This document shows positions 9,612 to 16,875 of a DNA stretch of 64,000 bases, in pieces (the first letter of the stretch is position 1; each line of letters starts with the position of its first letter). The notes below the pieces were generated by a model, which was given only the letters and a program-made list of their open reading frames with translations, ran no database searches and was not told where the DNA came from. Made by a program: the position numbers and the translations under genes. The stretch comes from Caballeronia sp. BR00000012568055 (GTDB lineage Bacteria > Pseudomonadota > Gammaproteobacteria > Burkholderiales > Burkholderiaceae). The stretch lies in assembly GCF_029439455.1 (NCBI RefSeq), contig NZ_JAQFVG010000319.1, positions 1 through 64,000 on the forward strand. The letters run 5' to 3'.

Positions 9612-10409
9612 GTGAATTTCGACGATTACTGCCAGCAAAAGGCCGCGCCCGAAGGCTCCGCCACTTATTACGCGCTGCATCGCGCGCCGGCATCGCGTCA
9701 GGCGCTGCTGACGGCGCTGTATGCCCTCTATCGCGAGTTGGAAGAAACCGTGAAGGAGACCAGCGATCCGACCATCGGCCGGACCAAGCATGCGTGGTGG
9801 CAAAACGAAATCGGCCGATTGGATAGCGGTGAGCCAACGCATCCGGTGACCAAGGCATTGCAGGCGCACGGCGGCGGCTCCATCGATACCACGCAACTGA
9901 TGGCGTTGGTCGAAGGCTTCGGCATGGATCTCGATCAGGCGCGCTATCTCGACTGGCCGGGTTTGCGCCGCTATCTCGATCAGGTCGGCGGCGTGTTTGC
10001 GAGCGTGATTGCGGACAAAGCACCGTGGGCCGCGCCGCTCGGTTCGGCGCTGATGCTGGCCGAACGCGTGCAGGAAATCGGCAACGATGCGCGTCATGGC
10101 CGCATCTACATTCCGATCGATGAGTTGCAGCGCTTTAACGTAACGGCGGCGGACATCATCAATCGCAAGTACAACGATGCGTTCAGCGAACTGATGCGCT
10201 TTCAGATCGACCGCGCCCGCCGCGCGCTCGACGATGCGCTCGCCGCGATTCCGACTGCGGATCGCAAGGCGCATCGCGTGTTGCTGGCGCAGGCGGCGTT
10301 ATCGCGGGCGCGGCTGGATGAGATCGAGCGCGAAGGTTTTCAGGTGCTTCATCAGAGCATTTCGCTGACGCCGATCCGCAAGCTGTGGATTTCGTGGCGC
10401 GCGCGTTAA
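9612..10409 (+). CDS. Phytoene/squalene synthase-like protein with degenerate acidic motifs
   Basis: A 265-residue member of the trans-isoprenyl diphosphate synthase (squalene/phytoene synthase) fold family. Fold markers include ALYALYRELEE (residues 35-45), GGVFASVI, LMLAERVQEIGNDARHGR (148-164) and IYIPIDEL. In active head-to-head synthases the first Mg-binding motif is RxxDDxxD; here it reads R41-E-L-E-E-T-V-K48. The second motif, normally DxxED, reads E155-I-G-N-D159. Ligands are therefore changed, as in assembly-factor homologues such as NDUFAF6, and catalysis is uncertain. GTG start at 9612, no strong SD. No carotenoid or hopanoid genes are nearby. Its stop overlaps that of the convergent DUF1501 gene. 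Confidence 0.85.
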   Translation: MNFDDYCQQKAAPEGSATYYALHRAPASRQALLTALYALYRELEETVKETSDPTIGRTKHAWWQNEIGRLDSGEPTHPVTKALQAHGGGSIDTTQLMALVEGFGMDLDQARYLDWPGLRRYLDQVGGVFASVIADKAPWAAPLGSALMLAERVQEIGNDARHGRIYIPIDELQRFNVTAADIINRKYNDAFSELMRFQIDRARRALDDALAAIPTADRKAHRVLLAQAALSRARLDEIEREGFQVLHQSISLTPIRKLWISWRAR

Positions 10410-11278
10410 ACGAATTTCAACGGCTCGAAACGCGAGCCGAGAATCTTCGTCGAATCGATCGAACAGGCTTCCAGCGCCGTGGCGTAAATGCGGCGAAAGT
10501 CGATATCGACGGGAAGCGCGCCTTCGCTGCTCAGTTCGTTGAGACGCGGTGCGTCGCCATATAAGCCGCCGCGAACGCTGCCGCCAAGCACGAACATCGA
10601 AGACGCGGACCCATGTTCTGTGCCGCACGATGCGTTCTCGTACGCCGATCGTCCGAACTCCGAAATAGTCAGCACCAGCGTGCGATTCCAATCGCCCGAT
10701 CGCATCAACTTCGAACGAAGCGATGCGAGTCCTTGCGCGAGTTGTGTGAGCAGCAACGCGTGGCGATCGGCTTGACGTTCGTGTGTATCGAAGCCGTGAA
10801 GCGTGATGTGCAGCATCCCATGTTTGCGCTGCGCAATCGTCTGAGCGACGGCCGCGAACGAAGGTTCATCGAACGCCGCAGCATGGTTCAGCCAGTTCGC
10901 GCTCGCATAATCATGCGATGCCGTCGCCCAAATCTGCTTCGACCGAAAGTGCGATGCGTGGCCATCCTCCGGGTCGCCCACGCCCTGCACGATTGCCATG
11001 TGACCGTTGCGCCACGCCGGCATCAACGCAGCCAGCGACGGATGCAACCCTATCGCGCGATCGATCGGCAACGCCGCTTCACGCGCGATGGCAAGCGTCG
11101 GTCGCAGCGCGCGATAACGCGGATCGGCGAACGGAACCACGGTATTGAGGCCATCGTTGCCGCCATCGAGTTCGACGATCACGAGCGTGTCGATCGAACG
11201 ATGGGAAGCCAGGGCTGGCATGGCGGCGAAGGCGCCGGACCATCCCGCGAGCGATAGAAACGCGCGTCGATCCATCAA
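10406..11278 (-). CDS. DUF1501 family protein, exported
   Basis: A 290-residue DUF1501 protein (alkaline-phosphatase-like fold relatives, function unknown). The N terminus MMDRRAFLSLAGWSG resembles a Tat signal but has only one RR and lacks the full consensus; AMPALASH gives a plausible cleavage site. Family motifs: LVIVELDGGNDGLNTVVP, DGHASHFRSKQIW, LHGFDTHERQ and TISEFGRSAYEN. It is shorter than many DUF1501 proteins (often about 390), with a compressed middle. The start overlaps the stop of the upstream partner by four bases (ATGA at 11275-11278), indicating translational coupling. The usual DUF1800 partner is absent. Confidence 0.88.
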   Translation of the reverse strand: MMDRRAFLSLAGWSGAFAAMPALASHRSIDTLVIVELDGGNDGLNTVVPFADPRYRALRPTLAIAREAALPIDRAIGLHPSLAALMPAWRNGHMAIVQGVGDPEDGHASHFRSKQIWATASHDYASANWLNHAAAFDEPSFAAVAQTIAQRKHGMLHITLHGFDTHERQADRHALLLTQLAQGLASLRSKLMRSGDWNRTLVLTISEFGRSAYENASCGTEHGSASSMFVLGGSVRGGLYGDAPRLNELSSEGALPVDIDFRRIYATALEACSIDSTKILGSRFEPLKFV

Positions 11279-11661
11279 CGCTTATAGAGATCGCGAACGG
11301 CTTCTTCGATGTGCTGACGCAAGAGCCGACGCTCATCGGCGGTCATCACGGTATGGCGCGGCGGACGCGCGGGCGGCGTGGCATCGAGTTGCTGCACGGG
11401 CTGCATGGCAGGCTTCGGATCGTGATCCGTGGCAGCGGGCGTTTTGGCGCTGCGTTGCTGCGCGCGAATCATGCGGCCCTGGCCTTCAAGGCGGCTGGGC
11501 GGATAGGAAGTACTGCGGTCGAACGAAGCAGGCGGACGAACAACGGGATCTTGCGCGTAGGCGTGATGCGCGCTCAGTGCGGCACAGAGCGCACTGGCGA
11601 GGAGCGTTTGTTTGAAGTTGCGCTCGGCGCGCCGAGGTCTGCGCCGCCGCGCTCCCTTCAT
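11275..11661 (-). CDS. Small exported protein coupled to DUF1501
   Basis: A 128-residue protein of unknown function. From the ATG at 11661 (GGGA about 7 bases upstream) it begins with a very basic n-region (MKGARRRRPRRAERN), then a hydrophobic stretch TLLASALCAALSAHHAYAQ that looks like a cleavable signal peptide ending AYA-Q. The mature part is low-complexity, Pro/Arg/Gln-rich, and ends in a predicted helix (TADERRLLRQHIEEAVRDLY). A longer frame reaching 11730 is possible but less likely. It shares a 4-bp overlap with the DUF1501 gene, so the two probably work together in the periplasm. That is inference from context. Confidence 0.72.
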   Translation of the reverse strand: MKGARRRRPRRAERNFKQTLLASALCAALSAHHAYAQDPVVRPPASFDRSTSYPPSRLEGQGRMIRAQQRSAKTPAATDHDPKPAMQPVQQLDATPPARPPRHTVMTADERRLLRQHIEEAVRDLYKR

Positions 11662-11833
11662 GTTGTTCCCATCGTTGCTCGACAACCGGACAGCCTCATT
11701 CTTTTCATGCACGTCTCTTGGCCTGGTCATGCCGCACGACGCACTGGTCTAATGGAGTATCTACCGAATGGCGGGCTTAGGTACGGAGTGTACGCATTGG
11801 AGCATTGGGCCGTGCCACCTTCGCGGTAATTTT

Positions 11834-11865
11834 TGTAACTGACTGTTACACTGACTTTTGTTACA
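11834..11865 (+). promoter_or_regulatory. GTTACA-type operator upstream of ompR
   Basis: TGTAAC (11834-11839), 5-bp spacer TGACT, GTTACA (11845-11850): a perfect 17-bp palindrome. A second GTTACA copy follows 15 bp later (11860-11865) after a repeated TGACT-like stretch. GTTACA resembles the conserved part of enterobacterial OmpR sites. It lies 36-67 bp before the ompR ATG, a suitable place for autoregulation. Confidence 0.5.
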
Positions 11866-11900
11866 AACTAGTTGCTGGATCAACGCGCTAAGATGCCGCC

Positions 11901-12626
11901 ATGGAAACCAAGAATCCTTCAAAAATTCTCGTTGTCGACGACGACCCGCGCTTGCGCGATTTGCTCCGTCGTTATCTCGGTGAACAGGGCTTCAATGTCT
12001 ATGTCGCCGAGAACGCGCCGTCGATGAACAAGCTCTGGGTGCGCGAGCGTTTCGATCTGCTCGTGCTCGATCTGATGCTGCCCGGCGAAGACGGTCTGTC
12101 CATCTGCCGTCGTCTGCGTGGAAGCAACGATCGCACGCCGATCATCATGCTCACCGCCAAGGGCGAAGACGTGGACCGCATCGTCGGTCTGGAAATGGGC
12201 GCGGACGATTATCTGCCGAAGCCATTCAATCCGCGTGAACTGGTGGCACGCATTCATGCGGTGCTGCGCCGTCAGACGCCGTCTGAATTGCCGGGCGCGC
12301 CGTCCGAAACCACCGAAGTATTCGAGTTCGGCGAGTTCGCGCTGAATCTCGCTACGCGCACGCTCACGAAGAACGGCCAGGAAATCCCGCTGACGACCGG
12401 CGAATTCTCCGTGCTGAAAGTCTTCGCGCGCCATCCGCGTCAACCGCTGTCGCGCGAAAAGCTGATGGAACTCGCGCGTGGCCGTGAGTACGAAGTGTTC
12501 GATCGAAGCCTCGATGTGCAGATCTCGCGTCTGCGCAAGCTGATCGAACCCGATCCGAGCAGCCCGCGCTTTATTCAAACGGTCTGGGGTTTGGGTTACG
12601 TGTTCATTCCCGACGGCGCAGCTTAA
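11901..12626 (+). CDS. ompR: Two-component response regulator OmpR
   Basis: A 241-residue OmpR/PhoB-type regulator. The receiver domain (about 8-125) has the acidic pocket D13/D14, phospho-acceptor Asp57 in LLVLDLMLPGEDG, Thr85 and Lys107 in DDYLPKPFNP. The C-terminal winged helix (about 145-238) includes LTTGEFSVLKVF, SREKLMELARGREYEVFDRSLDV and VWGLGYVFIPDG, which match OmpR proper. The ompR-envZ order supports control of outer-membrane and osmolarity genes. A palindromic GTTACA operator lies upstream, and a terminator-like hairpin sits between it and envZ. Confidence 0.95.
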   Translation: METKNPSKILVVDDDPRLRDLLRRYLGEQGFNVYVAENAPSMNKLWVRERFDLLVLDLMLPGEDGLSICRRLRGSNDRTPIIMLTAKGEDVDRIVGLEMGADDYLPKPFNPRELVARIHAVLRRQTPSELPGAPSETTEVFEFGEFALNLATRTLTKNGQEIPLTTGEFSVLKVFARHPRQPLSREKLMELARGREYEVFDRSLDVQISRLRKLIEPDPSSPRFIQTVWGLGYVFIPDGAA

Positions 12627-12630
12627 ACAT

Positions 12631-12680
12631 TCGAGGGCGCTTCTTCGCTTCTTGTCATCGACCGAAGCGCCTTCGATTTT
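12631..12680 (+). terminator. Terminator-like hairpin between ompR and envZ
   Basis: Thirteen-bp arms TCGAGGGCGCTTC (12631-12643) and GAAGCGCCTTCGA (12664-12676), fully paired with one G-U, then TTTT at 12677-12680. The 20-nt loop is longer than usual. It could lower envZ transcription relative to ompR. Confidence 0.65.
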
Positions 12681-12734
12681 CCGAGCGAGTCCGCTACGCT
12701 TTATCCTCTTCACCGAACCGACCACGATCGACCC

Positions 12735-14108
12735 ATGCGCATCGACAGGCGGCTCTTGGCGCTTGCGTTCGGCGGCCTGTTCTGGCGCACTTTCGCGCTT
12801 ATCGCACTGCTTATCGCGGTCAGTCTCACCGCATGGTTCCAGAGCTTTCGCGTGATCGAGCGCGAGCCACGCGCGCAACGTGTCGCGTTGCAGCTCGTCG
12901 CGGTGGTCAAGCTCACGCGTACCGCGCTGCTCTATTCCGATCCCGATCTGCGTCGCGCCTTGCTTCAGGATCTCGAAAGCAACGAAGGCGTGCGCGTGTA
13001 TCCGCGCGAGACCACCGACAAGTACAAGCTTCAGCCGGATGAATCGCTCAATCGATTGATCGAACGCGATGTGCGCGGGCGGCTCGGCAACGACACGATC
13101 ATCGCGCAGTCGGTGAACGAGATTCCGGGCGTGTGGATCAGCTTCAAGATCGATGATGACGACTACTGGGTCGCGCTCGACCGCGATCAACTCGATACCG
13201 TCACGGGCCTGCAATGGGCCGGCTGGGGCGTGTTTGCATTGGCGCTGTCGCTGTTCGGCGCGGCGTTCATCACGAGTCTGGTGAACCGGCCGTTCGCGCG
13301 GCTGGCGCTGGCGGCACGCAAGGTCGGTTCGGGGCAAGCGCCCGATCCGTTGCCCGAACGCGGCATGGGCGTGGCGGCGGAAACCAATCGAAGCTTCAAC
13401 CAAATGGTGCAGGATCTCGAACAGCTCGAAGCCGATCGTGCGTTGATGCTCGCCGGTATTTCGCACGACTTGCGCACGCCGCTGGCGCGTCTGCGGCTTG
13501 AAACGGAGATGAGTCCGTCGGACGAAGCGACCAAGCTCGCGATGATCGACGACATCGAGCAGATGGACATGATCATCGGTCGATTCCTCGACTATGCGCG
13601 GCCAATGCAGCGCATGCCCGAAGCCGTCGATCTGTCGATGATCGCGAGCGAACTCGCCGCACGCTTCCAAGCCGACGAAGGCGTCATCATGAAGACGGAT
13701 CTGGCACAAGGCGCGGTGATCGAAGGCGATCCGACCGATGCGCGCCGCGTGGTCGGCAATCTGCTGGAGAACGCGCGCAAATACGGCCGCAGTGAATCCG
13801 ACGACATCGCCCGCATCACCATGCAAACGCGCGTCACGCACGGCAAGGTCGAAATCTCGGTGATGGACGAAGGCCGCGGCATCCCCGACGATCAGGTCGC
13901 GCTTATCACACGGCCCTTCTATCGCGTCGATACGGCGCGTACGCAGGCGAACGGCACGGGTCTTGGCATGGCGATCGTGCAACGCCTTGTCACCCGACAA
14001 CGCGGCACCTTGCGGTTGCGCAATCGCACACCGCTGGCGGGCTTCGAAGTCACCATCGATTTCCCGCCGATGAAAGGCGGCGCGCGCTTCGACGGCGCGC
14101 GCGACTAA
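12735..14108 (+). CDS. envZ: Sensor histidine kinase EnvZ
   Basis: A 457-residue inner-membrane kinase that phosphorylates OmpR. TM1 spans about 16-35 and TM2 about 159-182, enclosing a periplasmic sensor of roughly 120 residues. A HAMP linker follows, then the H-box GISHDLRTPLARLR with His244, the N-box NLLENARKYG with Asn346, G1 DEGRGIP and G2 GTGLGMAIV. The DHp segment with R-L-R-L-E-T-E-M-S matches EnvZ family members. It lies 108 bp after ompR with a hairpin in the gap, so some transcription may be independent. No HK domain is missing. Confidence 0.95.
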   Translation: MRIDRRLLALAFGGLFWRTFALIALLIAVSLTAWFQSFRVIEREPRAQRVALQLVAVVKLTRTALLYSDPDLRRALLQDLESNEGVRVYPRETTDKYKLQPDESLNRLIERDVRGRLGNDTIIAQSVNEIPGVWISFKIDDDDYWVALDRDQLDTVTGLQWAGWGVFALALSLFGAAFITSLVNRPFARLALAARKVGSGQAPDPLPERGMGVAAETNRSFNQMVQDLEQLEADRALMLAGISHDLRTPLARLRLETEMSPSDEATKLAMIDDIEQMDMIIGRFLDYARPMQRMPEAVDLSMIASELAARFQADEGVIMKTDLAQGAVIEGDPTDARRVVGNLLENARKYGRSESDDIARITMQTRVTHGKVEISVMDEGRGIPDDQVALITRPFYRVDTARTQANGTGLGMAIVQRLVTRQRGTLRLRNRTPLAGFEVTIDFPPMKGGARFDGARD

Positions 14109-14206
14109 CACTTTCTGGCTATCGACGCGTCCGGAATTTAAATATCCGACGCTTTAGCCAAAAACTATTTTTCGATTATTTTCATAGCGCTAAGATGGAG
14201 CGGGTT

Positions 14207-14249
14207 AACGCTCGGCGCATCTGGCATGGAAGTGTCACGCGAGCGTTAC
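14207..14249 (+). promoter_or_regulatory. Inverted repeat in the ahpC leader
   Basis: TAACGCTCG (14207-14215) and CGAGCGTTA (14241-14249) are perfect 9-bp inverted arms around a 25-nt spacer, 57 bp before the ahpC ATG. It may be a leader hairpin or a regulator site. The AT-rich stretch just upstream (14134-14192) is the likely promoter zone, but a full OxyR quadruple half-site does not fit it. Confidence 0.35.
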
Positions 14250-14305
14250 GGCGATCCGGTAGTTTTGTTTGAAGTTTCACCTTTCAACGAACACAGGAGC
14301 ACTGC

Positions 14306-14854
14306 ATGAAGACCGTTGGCGATAAAGTCGAAGCGTTCACCGTCACCGCTGCAAAACCGGGTTTCAACCATCACGAAGAGAACGGCCAGTCCGCGTTCGA
14401 GGAGATCACCGAAACCTCGTTCCCGGGCAAGTGGAAGATCATCTACTTCTATCCGAAGGATTTCACGTTTGTTTGCCCGACGGAAATCGTCGAGTTCGGC
14501 AAGCTGGCGAGAGACTTCGAAGACCGCGATGCGGTGTTGCTCGGCGGCAGCGTCGATAACGAATTCGTCAAGCTGGCCTGGCGTCGTGAGCACAAGGATC
14601 TGAACAAGCTGAACCACTACTCGTTCGGCGATGTGAAAGGCGAACTGATCGATCAACTCGGCGTGCGTGACAAGGACGCGGGCGTGGCGCTGCGCGCGAC
14701 CTTTATCGTCGATCCGGACAACACCATTCAACACGTGTCGGTGAATAACCTGAACGTGGGCCGCAATCCGGAAGAAGTCCTGCGTATTCTCGATGGCCTG
14801 CAAACCGACGAACTCTGCCCGTGCAATCGCGCGGTCGGCGGTTCGACGCTCTAA
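14306..14854 (+). CDS. ahpC: Alkyl hydroperoxide reductase AhpC (peroxiredoxin)
   Basis: A 182-residue peroxiredoxin of the actinobacterial AhpC type rather than the enterobacterial 187-residue AhpC/AhpF type. It has peroxidatic Cys57 in FTFVCPTE and a C-terminal CPC pair (Cys171, Cys173), as in Mycobacterium AhpC, which is reduced by AhpD. It detoxifies organic peroxides and peroxynitrite in the cytosol. The SD AGGAG precedes the ATG. ahpD follows 72 bp later after a terminator hairpin. No oxyR gene adjoins it. Confidence 0.96.
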   Translation: MKTVGDKVEAFTVTAAKPGFNHHEENGQSAFEEITETSFPGKWKIIYFYPKDFTFVCPTEIVEFGKLARDFEDRDAVLLGGSVDNEFVKLAWRREHKDLNKLNHYSFGDVKGELIDQLGVRDKDAGVALRATFIVDPDNTIQHVSVNNLNVGRNPEEVLRILDGLQTDELCPCNRAVGGSTL

Positions 14855-14870
14855 GTCCTGCATGACAGAA

Positions 14871-14902
14871 GCCCGCCACGCTACGCGCTGGCGGGCTTTT
14901 TA
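14871..14902 (+). terminator. Terminator hairpin between ahpC and ahpD
   Basis: Eight-bp stem GCCCGCCA (14871-14878) with TGGCGGGC (14889-14896), followed by T-rich 14897-14902. It probably makes ahpD less abundant than ahpC while still allowing read-through. Confidence 0.82.
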
Positions 14903-14926
14903 ACGCCATCGAAAAAGGAGAGATGA

Positions 14927-15451
14927 ATGGAATTCCTGTCCTCGATCAAGGAACTGGTTCCCGATTACGCGAAGGATATCCGCCTGAATGTGGATGGCAC
15001 CATCGCGCGCTCGTCGCTCGAAGGTAACGATGCGGTCGGCGTGGCGCTCGCTTCTGCATACGCGGCGAAGGCGACGAAGCTCGTCGCCATTATTCGCGAT
15101 GCGGGTGTTTTATCGCCCGAGGAAACCAACGCGGCGCTCACGGCGGCCGCGCTGATGGGCATGAACAACGTGTGGTATCCGTATCTGGAAATGGCCGATA
15201 ACGCCGATCTCAAGACGCAGCCCGCGAACCTGCGGATGAACGCGTACGCATCGCATGGGGGCGTGGATAAGCGGCGTTTCGAGATGTACGCGCTGGCGGC
15301 GTCGATCATCGGCAAGTGCCACTTCTGTGTGAAGTCGCATTACGAAAATCTCGTCGCCGAAGGGATGTCAACGACGCAACTACGTGACGTTGGCCGGATT
15401 GCGGCGGTGATTAACGCAGTGGCGTTGACGATCGAAGCCGAAGGTAAATGA
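14927..15451 (+). CDS. ahpD: Alkyl hydroperoxide reductase AhpD
   Basis: A 174-residue AhpD-fold (carboxymuconolactone decarboxylase superfamily) protein. The active-site motif KCHFCVKSH gives Cys131, Cys134 and His138, nearly the numbering of M. tuberculosis AhpD (130, 133, 137). It has intrinsic peroxidase activity and reduces AhpC through its CxxC disulfide, replacing AhpF. An SD of AAAAAGGAGAG lies just upstream of the ATG. It is paired with the CPC-type ahpC, which supports the electron-donor assignment. Confidence 0.95.
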   Translation: MEFLSSIKELVPDYAKDIRLNVDGTIARSSLEGNDAVGVALASAYAAKATKLVAIIRDAGVLSPEETNAALTAAALMGMNNVWYPYLEMADNADLKTQPANLRMNAYASHGGVDKRRFEMYALAASIIGKCHFCVKSHYENLVAEGMSTTQLRDVGRIAAVINAVALTIEAEGK

Positions 15452-15459
15452 CGACGCAA

Positions 15460-15486
15460 ACGCCACGCTGATCCGACGCGTGGCGT
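15460..15486. terminator. Hairpin between convergent ahpD and ispF
   Basis: Perfect 9-bp inverted repeat ACGCCACGC (15460-15468) and GCGTGGCGT (15478-15486). It has no long T-run on either side, so it may be a weak bidirectional terminator. Confidence 0.55.
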
Positions 15487-15501
15487 GCTCTCACCACGCC
15501 A

Positions 15502-15990
15502 TCAATCAATCGACGTCTTCCTCAGCAACACCGCCGCCTGCGCTTCGATCCCTTCCTTGCGCCCGAGATAGCCCAGCTTCTCGTTGGTCTTCGCCTTCAC
15601 GTTGACGCGATCGATCGGCAAATCGAGATCCGCCGCGATATTCACGCGCATCGCTTCGATATGTGGCGCGAGCTTAGGCGCCTGCGCGATCACCGTGCTA
15701 TCGACATTGGCGATATCGAAGCCCGCTTCCGTCACGCGCTTCATCGCTTCGCGCAGCAGCACGCGGCTGTCCGCGCCCTTGAACTCCGTCGCCGTGTCCG
15801 GAAAATGCCGGCCGATATCGCCGAGCGATGCCGCGCCGAACAGCGCATCCGTGATTGCGTGCAGCAGCACGTCGGCGTCCGAATGGCCGAGCAAGCCACG
15901 CTCATAAGGAATCGTCACGCCGCCGATGATGAGCGGTCGTCCTTCGACGAGCTGATGCACGTCGTAACCCTGTCCGATTCTGAAATCCAT
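15502..15990 (-). CDS. ispF: 2-C-methyl-D-erythritol 2,4-cyclodiphosphate synthase
   Basis: A 162-residue MEP-pathway enzyme forming a trimer that converts CDP-ME 2-phosphate to MEcPP. It starts [14 protein letters not shown] with metal ligands Asp10 and His12; [18 protein letters not shown] supplies the third ligand and substrate contacts, and the C-terminal [19 protein letters not shown] is typical. A longer open frame to 16131 has no family support, so I use the ATG at 15990. It follows ispD by 32 bp in the classic ispDF operon. Confidence 0.97.
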   Translation of the reverse strand: MDFRIGQGYDVHQLVEGRPLIIGGVTIPYERGLLGHSDADVLLHAITDALFGAASLGDIGRHFPDTATEFKGADSRVLLREAMKRVTEAGFDIANVDSTVIAQAPKLAPHIEAMRVNIAADLDLPIDRVNVKAKTNEKLGYLGRKEGIEAQAAVLLRKTSID

Positions 15991-16022
15991 CGATCCAAAC
16001 CTTGCAGTAGTAGATAAGTTCG

Positions 16023-16763
16023 TTATGCCTTTGCAGAAAGCATCGCGCCCGCGAGTGCGAAGTCTTCCGGATAGGTCACCTTGAAGTTGCGCAAGCTGCC
16101 CTGAACTAATTTGGGCGAGTGGCCGAGCCATTCGATCGCGCTGGCTTCGTCCGTCAGATCGTGGCCGTCATGTCGCGCACGTTCGATCGCTTCGCGCAGC
16201 ATGCCGAGCCGGAACATCTGCGGCGTCTGCGCCTGCCACAAACCATCGCGCGATTCGGTTCGTGCAATCCGCACGCCCGTGGAAGGCGCGTCGGGCATGC
16301 TCGCTGCGACGCGTTTGAGCGTGTCCGCGACCGGCAGCGCGAGAATGCCGCCCACCGTATCATCGCGCAGTTCCGCGACAAGCTTGCGAATCAACTCGGG
16401 CGAAATGCCGGGGCGCGCGGCGTCGTGGACCAGCACCCAGTCGTCGTCGCGCGCGCCGAAGCGTTTCAGCGCGACCAGCCCGTTGTACACCGACGCCTGC
16501 CGTGTCACGCCACCGCAGCGCTCCACCGCGAAGCGCAGTCCGGCGAAGCGGCGCGCATCGAAATGGTGATCGTCCGGTGCGAGCACGACCAGGGTCTGCG
16601 AGAATTCGGAGCACGCGTCGAATGCCGCGAGCGTGTAGCCGAGCATCGGGCGGCCGGCGACGGTCTGATATTGCTTGGGCATCGGCGCGCCGGAGCGGCT
16701 GCCGGTGCCGGCGCAGGGAATCAGGGCGAACAAACGAGGGGCGGAGGCGGCGGACGAAGTCAC
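16023..16763 (-). CDS. ispD: 2-C-methyl-D-erythritol 4-phosphate cytidylyltransferase
   Basis: A 246-residue nucleotidyltransferase transferring CMP from CTP to MEP. The N-terminal CTP-binding loop is [20 protein letters not shown] (about 13-32), followed by [11 protein letters not shown], the base-recognition strand, and [11 protein letters not shown] near 180. The length is slightly above average because of a short N-terminal Ser/Ala tail. It is divergent from mfd with a 112-bp gap and forms an operon with ispF. Confidence 0.96.
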   Translation of the reverse strand: MTSSAASAPRLFALIPCAGTGSRSGAPMPKQYQTVAGRPMLGYTLAAFDACSEFSQTLVVLAPDDHHFDARRFAGLRFAVERCGGVTRQASVYNGLVALKRFGARDDDWVLVHDAARPGISPELIRKLVAELRDDTVGGILALPVADTLKRVAASMPDAPSTGVRIARTESRDGLWQAQTPQMFRLGMLREAIERARHDGHDLTDEASAIEWLGHSPKLVQGSLRNFKVTYPEDFALAGAMLSAKA

Positions 16764-16875
16764 GTGCAGTCGGTGGCCGAGTCAAAGTGAAGCCCGGATT
16801 TTATAATAGGTCTTTCGCGGCCATGTCCCGCGCGCCGTTCCGGCGCACATCGGCGGCCGCATCAACGCATAGCTT

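Noticed and set aside
14160-14192. OxyR quadruple half-site upstream of ahpC
   Set aside because: CTAT and ATAG are present but 15 bp apart rather than 7, and the outer half-sites are missing.
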